A stretch of 43,601 nt of DNA from an uncultured Pelagibacteraceae bacterium (GTDB taxonomy: Bacteria > Pseudomonadota > Alphaproteobacteria > Pelagibacterales > Pelagibacteraceae), in contig CACLSS010000006.1 of assembly GCA_902609645.1 (NCBI GenBank), positions 1 through 43,601 on the forward strand. The letters are read 5' to 3'. Positions 35,850-43,601 of this stretch are shown piece by piece; positions within the stretch are counted from its first letter, which is position 1; every line of letters begins with the position of its first letter. Both the position numbers and the translations under genes were made by a program. The notes under the pieces are model-generated. The model was given only the letters and a program-made list of their open reading frames with translations. It was not told where the DNA came from and searched no databases.

Positions 35850-38140
35850 TTATTTTTTTTATTTTTATAATCAATAATTTCAGCAGAATATGCAGCTACC
35901 GAAGCCAGATTTAATATATCATTTGATGAGGATCTTAATGGAGCAATTTCAATAGGTAAGCCTAAGCCAATTAGTAATGGACCTATAATTTTTGCACCAC
36001 CAATTGTTTTCATTAATTTAGTTGATATTGCGGCACTGTGAAGAGCTGGCATAATTAAGATATTTGCATTACCAACTATTTTTGAAAAAGGATAAGTTTC
36101 TTTATATTTGGGGTTAAGGGCCACATCAGGTTGCATTTCACCATCGAAATCAAAATCTACTTTTTGTCTTTTTAAAAGTTCTATCGCATCTCTCACGTGT
36201 TTTGTATTCCTGGATAAAGGTTTTCCAAATGTTGAATGAGATAAAAATGCTACTTTTGGATCAAAACCAAATAACTTTGCTACCCTTACACTAGATAGAG
36301 AAATTTTTACTAAATCATCTGCAGATGGAAAATCATTTACTTGTGTGTCAGCAATAAAAATGGTTTTTTTGGGTGTTATAAGCATATTAAGACCAAAAAG
36401 AATTTCACCCGGTCTTGGATCAACTGCTTTATTGAGACTTTCTATAGATGCTGCATAGTGTCTAATATTTCCTGTTACCATTGCGTCTGCATCGCCACAA
36501 TCAACCATTGAAGCTCCCCATATAATTCTATCGTTTCGGATAAGTCTATCTACATCCCTTTCTAATAACCCTTTTCTTTGCAACTTAGAATAAAGTTTTT
36601 TTGAATATCTCTCTCTTTTATCTTTGTCTGTAGAATTTACAATTTTAATTTTATAATTTTCATCTAAACCAATTTCTTTTAACTGTTCTTTAACCCTTTT
36701 TTCATTTCCAATTACAATAGGAGTGCCCAATTTACTATTTTTATAGGCTACAGCGGCTTTGAGCATACTTTGGTCTTCGCCTTCAGCAAACACTACAGTT
36801 TTTGGTCTTTTTTTTATTTGAGCATTTATTCCCTGCATAATACTCATTGATGGATCAAGTCTATTTGTTAATTGATCTTTATAAATTTCGATATCTGTAA
36901 TATTTTTTCTTGCTACACCTGATTTAATTGCTGCCTCAGCCACTGCAGAAGGAATTCTGCTTATTAATCTGGGATCAAAAGTAGATGGAATAATATAATC
37001 TTTACCGTAGTGAGGTCTTTCTCCTCCATATGCATTTACTACTTCATCTGGAACCTCTTCCCTTGCAAGTGTAGCAATTGCTTTTGCTGCAGCAATCTTC
37101 ATCTCATCATTTATTTCTTTTGCTCTTACATCAAGAGCTCCCCTAAAAATATATGGAAAACCAATTAAATTATTTACTTGATTTGGATAATCAGACCTTC
37201 CAGTCGCAACAATTGCATCTGATCTTACTTCATCAACTAGTTCAGGTTTGATCTCTGGATCTGGATTAGCACATGCAAAAATTATTGGATTTTTAGACAT
37301 AGATTTTACCATCTCTTTTGTTAAGACATTTTTGGCAGATAAACCTAAAAAGATATCCGCTCCGTTTATAGCTTCAGAAAGTGTTCGTAGTTTTGTATCA
37401 ACAGCATAAGCAGATTTAAACTGGTCAATATTATCCCTACCCTTATAAATAACTCCTTTTCTATCGAGCATGATAATATTTTCTTTTTTAATACCAATTT
37501 TTTTGAAAAGATTTGCACATGCTATTGCTGAAGCACCCGCTCCATTTACAACAATCCTTACATCACTAACTTTTTTTTTTGATATATCTAGTGCATTAAT
37601 TAAAGCCGCAGTAGTAATTATTGCAGTGCCGTGTTGATCGTCATGAAATATTGGAATATCTAAAGTTTCTCTTAATTTACTTTCTATAATGAAACAATCT
37701 GGTGCAGCAATATCCTCTAAGTTTATTCCACCAAAACTATTTCCAATATTTTGGATACATTTAATAATTTCATCTGAATTTTTATTATCAATTTCAATAT
37801 CAATTGCATCTATGTCTGCAAATCTTTTAAATAAAACTGCTTTTCCTTCCATAACAGGTTTAGATGCTAAAGCACCTAAATTTCCCAAACCTAAAATTGC
37901 TGAACCGTTACTTATTACTGCTACAAGATTTCCTTTACTAGTGTATTCATAAGCAGCATCTGGATTTTTCGAAATTTCCATTACTGGAACAGCAACACCA
38001 GGCGAATAAGCCAGAGATAAGTCTCTTTTGGTAGTTAAAGATTTTGATGATATAATCTCAATTTTGCCAGACTTTCCTTTATTATGAAACTCTAATGCTT
38101 CTTTATCTGTGTAGTGATCAATTTTTGATTTTTTTGTCAT
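35846..38140 (-). CDS. maeB: NADP-dependent malic enzyme (MaeB, malic enzyme-PTA fusion)
   Basis: MaeB decarboxylates malate to pyruvate with NADP+. The N-terminal part (about residues 1-430) has the malic enzyme features: LAYSPGVAVPV, DDQHGTAIITTAALINAL, and NGAGASAIACANL for nucleotide binding, followed by FACANPDPEI. The C-terminal part (about 430-764) resembles phosphotransacetylase (KTVVFAEGED and IGPLLIGLGLPIEI), a regulatory domain in this family that binds acetyl-CoA. The length of 764 residues is normal for the fusion. It is transcribed leftward, alone, diverging from murJ across 57 bp. Confidence 0.95.
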   Translation of the reverse strand: MTKKSKIDHYTDKEALEFHNKGKSGKIEIISSKSLTTKRDLSLAYSPGVAVPVMEISKNPDAAYEYTSKGNLVAVISNGSAILGLGNLGALASKPVMEGKAVLFKRFADIDAIDIEIDNKNSDEIIKCIQNIGNSFGGINLEDIAAPDCFIIESKLRETLDIPIFHDDQHGTAIITTAALINALDISKKKVSDVRIVVNGAGASAIACANLFKKIGIKKENIIMLDRKGVIYKGRDNIDQFKSAYAVDTKLRTLSEAINGADIFLGLSAKNVLTKEMVKSMSKNPIIFACANPDPEIKPELVDEVRSDAIVATGRSDYPNQVNNLIGFPYIFRGALDVRAKEINDEMKIAAAKAIATLAREEVPDEVVNAYGGERPHYGKDYIIPSTFDPRLISRIPSAVAEAAIKSGVARKNITDIEIYKDQLTNRLDPSMSIMQGINAQIKKRPKTVVFAEGEDQSMLKAAVAYKNSKLGTPIVIGNEKRVKEQLKEIGLDENYKIKIVNSTDKDKRERYSKKLYSKLQRKGLLERDVDRLIRNDRIIWGASMVDCGDADAMVTGNIRHYAASIESLNKAVDPRPGEILFGLNMLITPKKTIFIADTQVNDFPSADDLVKISLSSVRVAKLFGFDPKVAFLSHSTFGKPLSRNTKHVRDAIELLKRQKVDFDFDGEMQPDVALNPKYKETYPFSKIVGNANILIMPALHSAAISTKLMKTIGGAKIIGPLLIGLGLPIEIAPLRSSSNDILNLASVAAYSAEIIDYKNKKNN

Positions 38141-38197
38141 TAAATTTTGAGTATGTAATATAAATGATATTAAATCACTAAAAATTTTGTCTTAATT

Positions 38198-39724
38198 ATG
38201 AATTTACTATCTTCAACGTCTGTATTTGGTTTTTATACTCTAATAAGCAGAGTTTTAGGATATTTAAGAGATATTCTGATTGCGATTTTCCTTGGAACGA
38301 CCATCTATGCTGATGCTTTTTTTGTAGCTTTTAGATTGCCAAATACATTTAGAAGACTCTTCGCCGAGGGAACATTTAATGCTGCATTCATACCAAGTTA
38401 TGCAAAAGCGAATTTAAAAAATAAAAAAGAAGGAAAAAGATTTGCTGACGAAGTTTTTAATTTATTACTCTACATCTTAATATTTATTATAATTATAGTA
38501 GAGATTTTTACGCCAGCAGCTGTCTATCTTATTGCACCCGGTTTTTATGAGGATAGTGAAAAATTAAATTTGGCAGTGGAATTTACCAGAATAACTTTCC
38601 CTTTTTTATTGTTTGTAAGTTTATCCTCGATGCTTTCAGGAATTTTAAATACAAATAATAAATTTGCTGCTGCAGCTGCTGCACCAATCGCATTAAATAT
38701 AGTACTCATCTTTTCTTTATTAATTGCATTTAATTTGGAATTAAATATAGCTAAAAGTTTATCTGTAGGTGTAACTTTATCAGGAGTCATTCAATTTTTT
38801 ATACTGATTTTTGTCACTAAAAAATTTTATTTCCCGTCTTTAAAGATATCTTTTAAATTTAAAAAAAATATTAAAAATTTCTTCCAAAAACTTTTACCAA
38901 GTATTTTCTCTGCTGGAATTACACAAATTAATATTCTTGTAGGAACCATAATAGCATCGTTTCAAACAGGGGCAGTATCATATCTTTATTATGCAGATAG
39001 AATTTACCAAATTAATTTAGCTATTGCTGGTATAGCTGTCGGGACCGTAGTATTACCTAGTCTATCAAAAAAAATTAAGGAAAATAATAAAAATTCTATT
39101 AATATTTTACAAAATAAATCTTTAGAATTATCTCTCGCTCTATCACTTCCTGCAGCATTTGGTTTATTTATTGCATCTAAAGAAATCGTTAGTAGCCTAT
39201 TTGGATATGGTTCTTTCACGCGAGATGATGTAGGAAATACATCTTTAGCATTAACGTATTTTGCTTTAGGTGTACCTGCTTTCGCACTAATTAAAGTTCT
39301 CTCTAGTTTTTATTTCGCAAGAGATAATACCAAAACACCTTTTTATATTTCTCTTTTAAGCATGATTACAAATGTGTTTATAAGCCTAGTTTTTTTTAAA
39401 GAATATGGTTTTATTATAATTCCAATTGCCACAACTATTTCAAGTTGGTTATCAGTATTAATTTATTTTATTTTTTTTAATAAAAATAAAATTATAATTT
39501 TTGAAAATAAAATTCTAATGAATATTTATAAAATTTTATTTGCAACCGCATTAATGTGTTTTTTCCTTTATTTTGGTTTAGAATATTTTGAGGATAAGTT
39601 AGAATATACTTACAAATTTAAATTAATTTATCTTTTAATTATGATAGGTTTGTCAGTTGCTATTTATCTATTTACTACTAACTTTTTGGGAATATTAAAA
39701 TTTAGGAACTATAAATTTAAATGA
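38198..39724 (+). CDS. murJ: Lipid II flippase MurJ
   Basis: MurJ translocates the peptidoglycan precursor lipid II across the inner membrane. It is a MOP-superfamily protein with about 14 membrane helices in 508 residues. [19 protein letters not shown] near residue 15 and [20 protein letters not shown] near residue 48 are the classical MurJ signatures, including the conserved Arg residues of the cavity. Its TGA overlaps the ATG of trpS (ATGA). Confidence 0.96.
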   Translation: MNLLSSTSVFGFYTLISRVLGYLRDILIAIFLGTTIYADAFFVAFRLPNTFRRLFAEGTFNAAFIPSYAKANLKNKKEGKRFADEVFNLLLYILIFIIIIVEIFTPAAVYLIAPGFYEDSEKLNLAVEFTRITFPFLLFVSLSSMLSGILNTNNKFAAAAAAPIALNIVLIFSLLIAFNLELNIAKSLSVGVTLSGVIQFFILIFVTKKFYFPSLKISFKFKKNIKNFFQKLLPSIFSAGITQINILVGTIIASFQTGAVSYLYYADRIYQINLAIAGIAVGTVVLPSLSKKIKENNKNSINILQNKSLELSLALSLPAAFGLFIASKEIVSSLFGYGSFTRDDVGNTSLALTYFALGVPAFALIKVLSSFYFARDNTKTPFYISLLSMITNVFISLVFFKEYGFIIIPIATTISSWLSVLIYFIFFNKNKIIIFENKILMNIYKILFATALMCFFLYFGLEYFEDKLEYTYKFKLIYLLIMIGLSVAIYLFTTNFLGILKFRNYKFK

Positions 39725-39984
39725 GTACTAATTCGAAACAAACAGTTTTTTCAGGGGTACAGCCAACCGGAAATTTACATTTAGGCAATTATCTTGGGGC
39801 TATTAAAAACTTTGTAGAACTTCAAAAGAAAATGGAATGCATATATTGCGTAGTAGACCTTCATGCAATTACTGTTTTTCAGGATCCGAAAGTATTAAAA
39901 AAAAGTATGCTCGAAACAACAGCAACATTCATTGCATGTGGCTTAGACTTTAAAAAAGTATTATATTTAATCAATCATCAGTGA
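39721..39984 (+). CDS. trpS: Tryptophanyl-tRNA synthetase, N-terminal part (frame break)
   Basis: This is the 5' part of trpS, encoding [19 protein letters not shown] with the class I HIGH signature (HLGN), then VVDLHAITV. The frame is broken at the homopolymer A6 (39952-39957). After GLDFKK it runs into VLYLINHQ and a TGA, while the -1 frame continues as [17 protein letters not shown], the expected TrpRS sequence. One additional A would join the two parts into a normal enzyme of about 336 residues. TrpRS is essential and no second copy is seen, so a sequencing or assembly error or slippage at the A-run is likelier than a dead gene. Confidence 0.85.
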   Translation: MSTNSKQTVFSGVQPTGNLHLGNYLGAIKNFVELQKKMECIYCVVDLHAITVFQDPKVLKKSMLETTATFIACGLDFKKVLYLINHQ

Positions 39985-40730
39985 GTGAACATGCAGAACT
40001 TGCTTGGATCTTAAATTGTGTTTCTAGAATTGGCTGGATGAATAGAATGACTCAATTTAAAGAAAAGGCAGGAAAAAATAGAGAAAATGCAAGTGTAGGA
40101 CTTTATGTTTATCCAAATCTAATGGCCGCAGATATCTTATTGTATAAGGCAACACACGTTCCTGTCGGAGACGACCAAAAACAACATTTAGAACTTGTAA
40201 GGGATATTGCTCAAAAATTTAATAACGATTTTAAATCAGACAATTTTTTTCCTATTCCCGAACCTTTAATTCAAAAAAAATTATCAAGAGTTATGAGTTT
40301 AAGAGATGGAAAAAATAAGATGAGTAAATCAGATGAGTCTGAGTATTCTAGAATTGATCTCCAAGATACAGAGGATGAAATCATTAAAAAAATAAAAAAA
40401 GCAAAAACTGATTCTCAACCTATTCCATCTAAGATTGAAGATTTAAAAAACAGACCTGAAGCCTTAAATTTGATAAATATTTATTCTTTCATAACAGATA
40501 AAACTTTGGAAAAAACTTTAGTTAGTATGGCGGGTAAAGATTTTTCTAAGTTAAAAAAAGATCTTTCAGATGCTTTAATAGCTACAATTTGTCCTATCGG
40601 AAAAAAAATTACAGAACTCAAAAAAGATGAGAAGCATTTGATAGAGATTCTCAAAAATGGATCAAATAGAGCAAAAAAAATTGCAAAAACAAATATAAAC
40701 AAAGTAAAAGATATTGTTGGATTTATTTAA
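39981..40730 (+). CDS. trpS: Tryptophanyl-tRNA synthetase, C-terminal part (frame break)
   Basis: This is the 3' part of trpS after the frame break. A GTG at 39981 can be used as a formal start, but the real coding frame extends further upstream to about 39957. It carries [20 protein letters not shown], the tryptophan-pocket segment, then [18 protein letters not shown], the ATP-binding KMSKS loop ([11 protein letters not shown]) and the C-terminal anticodon-binding helices. Together with the upstream part it makes a complete TrpRS, so the gene is whole except for one base. The 36 bp before nfuA contain nothing notable. Confidence 0.85.
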   Translation: MSEHAELAWILNCVSRIGWMNRMTQFKEKAGKNRENASVGLYVYPNLMAADILLYKATHVPVGDDQKQHLELVRDIAQKFNNDFKSDNFFPIPEPLIQKKLSRVMSLRDGKNKMSKSDESEYSRIDLQDTEDEIIKKIKKAKTDSQPIPSKIEDLKNRPEALNLINIYSFITDKTLEKTLVSMAGKDFSKLKKDLSDALIATICPIGKKITELKKDEKHLIEILKNGSNRAKKIAKTNINKVKDIVGFI

Positions 40731-40766
40731 TAACAAATTTTCGTAAAAATGTGTTAAATTAAAAAC

Positions 40767-41318
40767 ATGATACAAATAGAAAATACGCCAAACCCTAATG
40801 CATTGAAATTTCTGTCTGAAAAACAGTTATCGGAAGTTGAAACTCTGGAATTTCAAAAAAAAGATTTAAGCCAAATTAACAATGAATTTGTAAAAAATAT
40901 TCTAAATTTTGATGGAGTGGAGTTAGTTTTAATTTCAAAAAATTTTATGAGTGTTAAAAAAGATGAAAAAACAAGCTGGGAAACTCTTAAACCCACAATT
41001 ATTTCATCTATAAATGATTATTTTGAAAAAAATAATCAACCTATGATTTTAAAAAAAAATAGTACCCCTAAAAAAACAGCTTTAGAAGATAGCGAGACCG
41101 TTCAACAAATAAAAGATGTACTTGAAACAAAGGTAAGACCCGCTGTTGCTAAAGATGGAGGAGATATACAATTTATTTCATTTAACAATGGTGTTGTTAA
41201 GGTTGCACTAAAGGGAAGTTGTTCAGGTTGTCCAAGTTCAGTTATGACACTTAAACAAGGTGTTCAGAATTTATTATGCCATTACGTAAAAGAGGTTAAA
41301 TCTGTAGAGGCAAGTTAA
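40767..41318 (+). CDS. nfuA: NfuA-type iron-sulphur cluster scaffold/carrier
   Basis: This carrier delivers Fe-S clusters to target enzymes. The N-terminal Nfu_N domain (residues about 1-87) opens with MIQIENTPNPNALKFL, the hallmark of mitochondrial and alphaproteobacterial NFU1/NifU-like proteins. The C-terminal NifU domain (about 110-180) contains VRPAVAKDGGDIQFI and SCSGCPSS, whose CxxC binds the cluster at the dimer interface. It has 183 residues. The glucosaminidase gene begins 4 bp after its stop. Confidence 0.94.
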   Translation: MIQIENTPNPNALKFLSEKQLSEVETLEFQKKDLSQINNEFVKNILNFDGVELVLISKNFMSVKKDEKTSWETLKPTIISSINDYFEKNNQPMILKKNSTPKKTALEDSETVQQIKDVLETKVRPAVAKDGGDIQFISFNNGVVKVALKGSCSGCPSSVMTLKQGVQNLLCHYVKEVKSVEAS

Positions 41319-41322
41319 TTAA

Positions 41323-42501
41323 GTGAAAAAAGATACCCCTTATAGAGATCAGCTTTTAGAACTATCAAAACTTTATAAAATACCAGAAGTAACATCATAT
41401 ATTAGATCAAGAAAAAACTTAACAACGTCACAATTAGAATTAATTTTATTGAAAAATAAAATTCCTTTGCCTGCTCATAGTTTTAATAGAAAACAAGTTG
41501 CTAAAATAAAATTTCAAGAACTAGTTATAACAAATATAGTTTTAACTTTAGTGCTTTTGGGTTTCATAACCAGCTTAATTGGAATTAGGCCTTATATTAA
41601 AGTTGTCACAGATGAAATTAAATTTACATATGTCGCTAAAGAGTATAAATCTAATTTTGGAACCAAAAATAAAGTTTCTAAAAATTTCGATAACAAAAAA
41701 AAACAAAATTCTAATGACCAAGATATCAGTTTAGATACCAAGGTTACTTTAAATCTATTTGAGGATTTAAAATATGATTTAAAAAGCATTAGGACTGGCG
41801 CAATGGTTAAACCCATCTATCTTTCCAAACTACCAAAAGACCTTAAGAAAATTAAAAGTACAACAACAAAAAAAAATACTTTCATCAAAATTGTGATGCC
41901 ACTTATAATCGATGAAAATAATAAGATTTTAGAAAATAGAAAAAAACTTTTTAAAATTTTAGCAAAACCAAATAACTCCAGGGGAGAGAAAGTTTGGCTA
42001 AAGAGAAGATTTGAGAATTATGGAATTAAAAACGAGGACATAACAGAATTAAAGATAAGAATGGATATTGTACCTGTATCAATTGCTATAGCACAAGCAG
42101 CCAAAGAAAGTGGTTGGGGAACCTCAAGGTTTGCGTTAGAAGGTAATGCAATGTTTGGTCAATGGACCTGGGGAAAAAAAGGTATTGCTCCACTAGATAG
42201 AGAAAAGAACCAGGCACATAAAATTTTAAAATTTCCAATTTTAAGATCATCAGTTCAGGCTTATAAAAATAATTTAAATACTCATAAAGGATATTCAGAA
42301 TTTAGAAAAAAAAGAGCTGAGTTGCGAAAATTAAATAAAAAAATATCTGGTCTAGAGCTAGTTCAATATCTCCACAATTATGCTGCCACTGGATCAGAAT
42401 ATACAAAAGTTTTAAAAAAAATAATCGATCAAAATCAACTTACAGATTTTGATAATGCTGTTTTGATGAATTCAAATCAATCGTCAACTTTAACACTTTA
42501 A
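41323..42501 (+). CDS. Bax-like membrane-anchored glucosaminidase
   Basis: This is a predicted peptidoglycan hydrolase of 392 residues. The N-terminal 65 residues are cytoplasmic and charged, one membrane segment follows (about 66-90, ITNIVLTLVLLGFITSLIG), and then a Lys/Asn-rich linker. The C-terminal domain (about 230-380) is the N-acetylglucosaminidase/Bax fold: IAIAQAAKESGWGTSRFA, with the catalytic Glu, and GNAMFGQWTWGK, then SVQAYKNNLNTHKGYSEFR and LHNYAATGSEY. It starts at GTG. Function follows from the family; a role in cell-wall turnover is inferred. Confidence 0.85.
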   Translation: MKKDTPYRDQLLELSKLYKIPEVTSYIRSRKNLTTSQLELILLKNKIPLPAHSFNRKQVAKIKFQELVITNIVLTLVLLGFITSLIGIRPYIKVVTDEIKFTYVAKEYKSNFGTKNKVSKNFDNKKKQNSNDQDISLDTKVTLNLFEDLKYDLKSIRTGAMVKPIYLSKLPKDLKKIKSTTTKKNTFIKIVMPLIIDENNKILENRKKLFKILAKPNNSRGEKVWLKRRFENYGIKNEDITELKIRMDIVPVSIAIAQAAKESGWGTSRFALEGNAMFGQWTWGKKGIAPLDREKNQAHKILKFPILRSSVQAYKNNLNTHKGYSEFRKKRAELRKLNKKISGLELVQYLHNYAATGSEYTKVLKKIIDQNQLTDFDNAVLMNSNQSSTLTL

Positions 42502-42502
42502 T

Positions 42503-42874
42503 CTAAAGATTTGAGATAACGAATTGAATACCAAGCCATCTCCATTCCCCTGTATTTTCACGTAAAGAACAATTTATTCTGCCACGTTCTGTCACAAATT
42601 TTCCATCTAAAAGTATTTCTATTTCATTTTTGGAAATAAAATTAATCTTTGAATTTCTCCATTTATCCTCTTCAAAAAGTTTTACAGTTCTGTATACTGT
42701 TGCAATACTAATATTTTTATCTAATTCATTAACTCTTTTATGTAATTCATCTACATCAGGATGATCCTTTGAACCATATGTTTGTTTTGAGTCAGACATA
42801 ACCTTTGCGATTATTCTTCTTTGATCTGTTAATCTTACCCCTTTGTGTTTACATTTATCTTCAATTTTACTCAT
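42503..42874 (-). CDS. Fur-like protein: Fur DNA-binding helices with an unrelated C-terminal tail
   Basis: Residues 1-70 are a clear Fur-family DNA-binding region: GVRLTDQRRIIAKVM, DHPDVDELHKRV, and the recognition helix ISIATVYRTVKLFEED. A six-residue insertion (KQTYGS) precedes DHPDV. After residue 70 (base 42665) similarity ends. The wing, the HHDH metal site and the dimerisation domain are missing, and a 53-residue tail follows with INCSLRENTGEWRWLGIQFV. None of the other frames restores Fur. The tail faintly resembles the last strands of a PilZ barrel, but that is a guess. Canonical metal sensing is not possible. It is 11 bp downstream of tsaB, where alphaproteobacteria usually have rimI then fur. 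Confidence 0.7.
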   Translation of the reverse strand: MSKIEDKCKHKGVRLTDQRRIIAKVMSDSKQTYGSKDHPDVDELHKRVNELDKNISIATVYRTVKLFEEDKWRNSKINFISKNEIEILLDGKFVTERGRINCSLRENTGEWRWLGIQFVISNL

Positions 42875-42885
42875 AAATTTATAAT

Positions 42886-43269
42886 TTAACTTAAGTAGAC
42901 CGGTTTAATCAAATTATTTTGTATTAATTTATTTTTAATTAATAATTTGATATTTTTTGGGTTAAAATCAGTCAAATCTTGGTCTTTATAACCATATAAT
43001 CTTGTCCCTTTAGATATTTTGATGCCTTTAGCCACAGCAATAGAAATCCTTATGCCTGAAAAACTCCCAGGCCCAACATTCACTATAATTGAGAAATCTT
43101 TATCGATAATAGCTTTTTTTTGTTTAAGAAATTCAAATATATTGTTCACAAGTGTCTCGTTACTTCTTATATTGGTTTGAAGTTTTTTGAGAAAAAAATT
43201 ATTATTAATGTTTAAAGCAATAACATTTTTTTTACCTGTGCAATTTATTACTAGAAAATTCTTTATCAT
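42886..43269 (-). CDS. tsaB: TsaB-like protein, unusually short (tRNA t6A biosynthesis)
   Basis: TsaB partners TsaD in making the t6A37 modification of ANN-decoding tRNAs. The N-terminal strand NFLVINCTGKKNVIAL corresponds to the ILaIDTA strand, with Asn in place of the usual Asp, and VGPGSFSGIRISIAVAKGI is the diagnostic motif. The C-terminal KPVYLS corresponds to the family P-x-Y-L/I end. The 127 residues are little more than half of the usual 200-230: the first ASKHA lobe, which contacts TsaD, is kept and most of the second is missing. The frame is intact from ATG to TAA. rimI, its usual neighbour, is absent. Confidence 0.78.
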   Translation of the reverse strand: MIKNFLVINCTGKKNVIALNINNNFFLKKLQTNIRSNETLVNNIFEFLKQKKAIIDKDFSIIVNVGPGSFSGIRISIAVAKGIKISKGTRLYGYKDQDLTDFNPKNIKLLIKNKLIQNNLIKPVYLS

Positions 43270-43601
43270 TTTATTTATTGTAGTTTTAATATCTATTTTA
43301 AATAATTCAAACTCTTATGCAAAAAATATTGAGGATTTCGGTGTAATTTCATTGATGTACCATCGATTTGAGGAAAATAAGTATCCATCTACAAACATTA
43401 AAATAAAAGATTTTAAAAAGCATTTAGATTTAATTAAGGAAAATGAGTTTAATTTCATTTCTCATAAAGAGTTTATAAATTCAATAAACTCAAAAAATCT
43501 TGACAGAAAAATTCTACTCACTATAGATGATGGTTTTAAATCATTCTACGAGAATGCTTGGCCAATTTTAAAAGAAAGAAAAATACCTTTCATTATTTTT
43601 A
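43208..43601 (+). CDS. Polysaccharide deacetylase (NodB-like), 3'-truncated by window edge
   Basis: The open frame runs off the right edge of the window. The ATG at 43208 (or an in-frame GTG at 43238) starts a signal peptide with core FFIILFIVVLISIL ending SYA. The mature part begins a NodB homology domain: VISLMYHRF, LIKENEFNFIS and ILLTIDDGFKSFYENAWPIL, where TIDDG holds the catalytic and metal Asp residues. Such enzymes deacetylate extracellular amino sugars; the substrate is unknown. The signal peptide lies antisense to the 5' end of tsaB, an overlap of up to 62 bp. Confidence 0.82.
   Translation, partial: MFKAITFFLPVQFITRKFFIILFIVVLISILNNSNSYAKNIEDFGVISLMYHRFEENKYPSTNIKIKDFKKHLDLIKENEFNFISHKEFINSINSKNLDRKILLTIDDGFKSFYENAWPILKERKIPFIIF

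Noticed and set aside
38545-38790. Antisense frame inside murJ
   Set aside because: Lies wholly within the well-supported murJ coding sequence, with no ribosome site and no motif.
39946-39963. dnaX-type programmed -1 frameshift in trpS
   Set aside because: The A6 run is not in the X-XXY-YYZ register needed for tandem slippage and no upstream Shine-Dalgarno or downstream hairpin is evident; a homopolymer base-count error is the simpler explanation, though it was kept as an alternative in the finding.
1-43601. CRISPR arrays, insertion sequences, prophage genes, tRNA or rRNA genes
   Set aside because: No regularly spaced repeats, transposase or phage motifs, and no tRNA-like cloverleaf or rRNA segments were recognised; nearly all DNA is accounted for by housekeeping genes.

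Overview
The window is a very AT-rich, extremely compact chromosomal segment. Its gene content and order point to an alphaproteobacterium of the SAR11 clade (Pelagibacterales) or a close relative. The signs are ancestral alphaproteobacterial neighbourhoods (coaE-dnaQ/secB-fxsA/timA-smr/hslUV-his, mnmE-mnmG-rsmG-parA-parB, leuS-lptE-holA, grpE/dnaK-dnaJ-dapB, tsaB-fur), an abundant-type small porin, almost no intergenic DNA, many 1-4 bp start/stop overlaps, and loss of genes expected inside these blocks (no mltA, rimI, yraN or gshB where they usually sit). The clade assignment is inference from content, not from a marker-gene tree.

Layout. 1-4950: coaE (5' cut) and dnaQ, then secB/fxsA on the other strand, a Tim44-domain protein with an Smr protein, and the HslVU protease. 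5050-8504: a histidine operon (hisB-hisH-hisA-small ORF-hisF-hisE) ending in a HIT hydrolase. 8506-12816: lolA and ftsK leftward, a UbiH-type hydroxylase rightward, ogt leftward. 12851-18396: mnmE, mnmG, rsmG, parA and parB, with two parS-like centromere sites inside rsmG, which marks an origin-proximal domain. 18386-22918: holA, lptE, leuS and a DUF3576 lipoprotein leftward. 23104-24108: a porin with its own leader and a strong terminator. 24114-26571: a dense patch of short genes with abutting divergent starts (TenI/ThiE-like protein, YggS, L,D-transpeptidase, a degenerate OmpR-type regulator, and a 38-residue ArfA-like ribosome-rescue protein). 26558-32639: grpE, dnaK, dnaJ, dapB, nth and a PfkB/adenosine kinase, all leftward. 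32680-38140: rdgB, a periplasmic LpoA-like protein, rsmI, a BON lipoprotein, maeB. 38198-42501: murJ, a frame-interrupted trpS, nfuA, a Bax-like glucosaminidase. 42503-43601: a truncated or chimeric Fur-like protein, a very short TsaB, and the 5' part of a polysaccharide deacetylase.

Most of the window is housekeeping. Protein quality control is well represented (SecB, HslVU, DnaK/DnaJ/GrpE, possibly ArfA), and three of its transcription units carry sequences resembling heat-shock sigma promoters very close to the start codons. Chromosome segregation (ParA/ParB/parS, FtsK), envelope building (LolA, LptE, MurJ, L,D-transpeptidase, Bax-like and LpoA-like proteins) and tRNA/rRNA modification (MnmE, MnmG, RsmG, RsmI, TsaB) are the other themes. 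I saw no tRNA, rRNA, CRISPR array, insertion sequence or prophage. The longest gene-free gap is the 185 bp leader of the porin. The most noteworthy items are the ArfA-like mini-gene, the Fur-like protein whose C-terminal half is replaced by an unrelated tail, the head-to-head genes sharing start-codon bases, the unannotated small basic ORF in the his operon, the paired parS sites in rsmG, and the trpS frame break at an A homopolymer.
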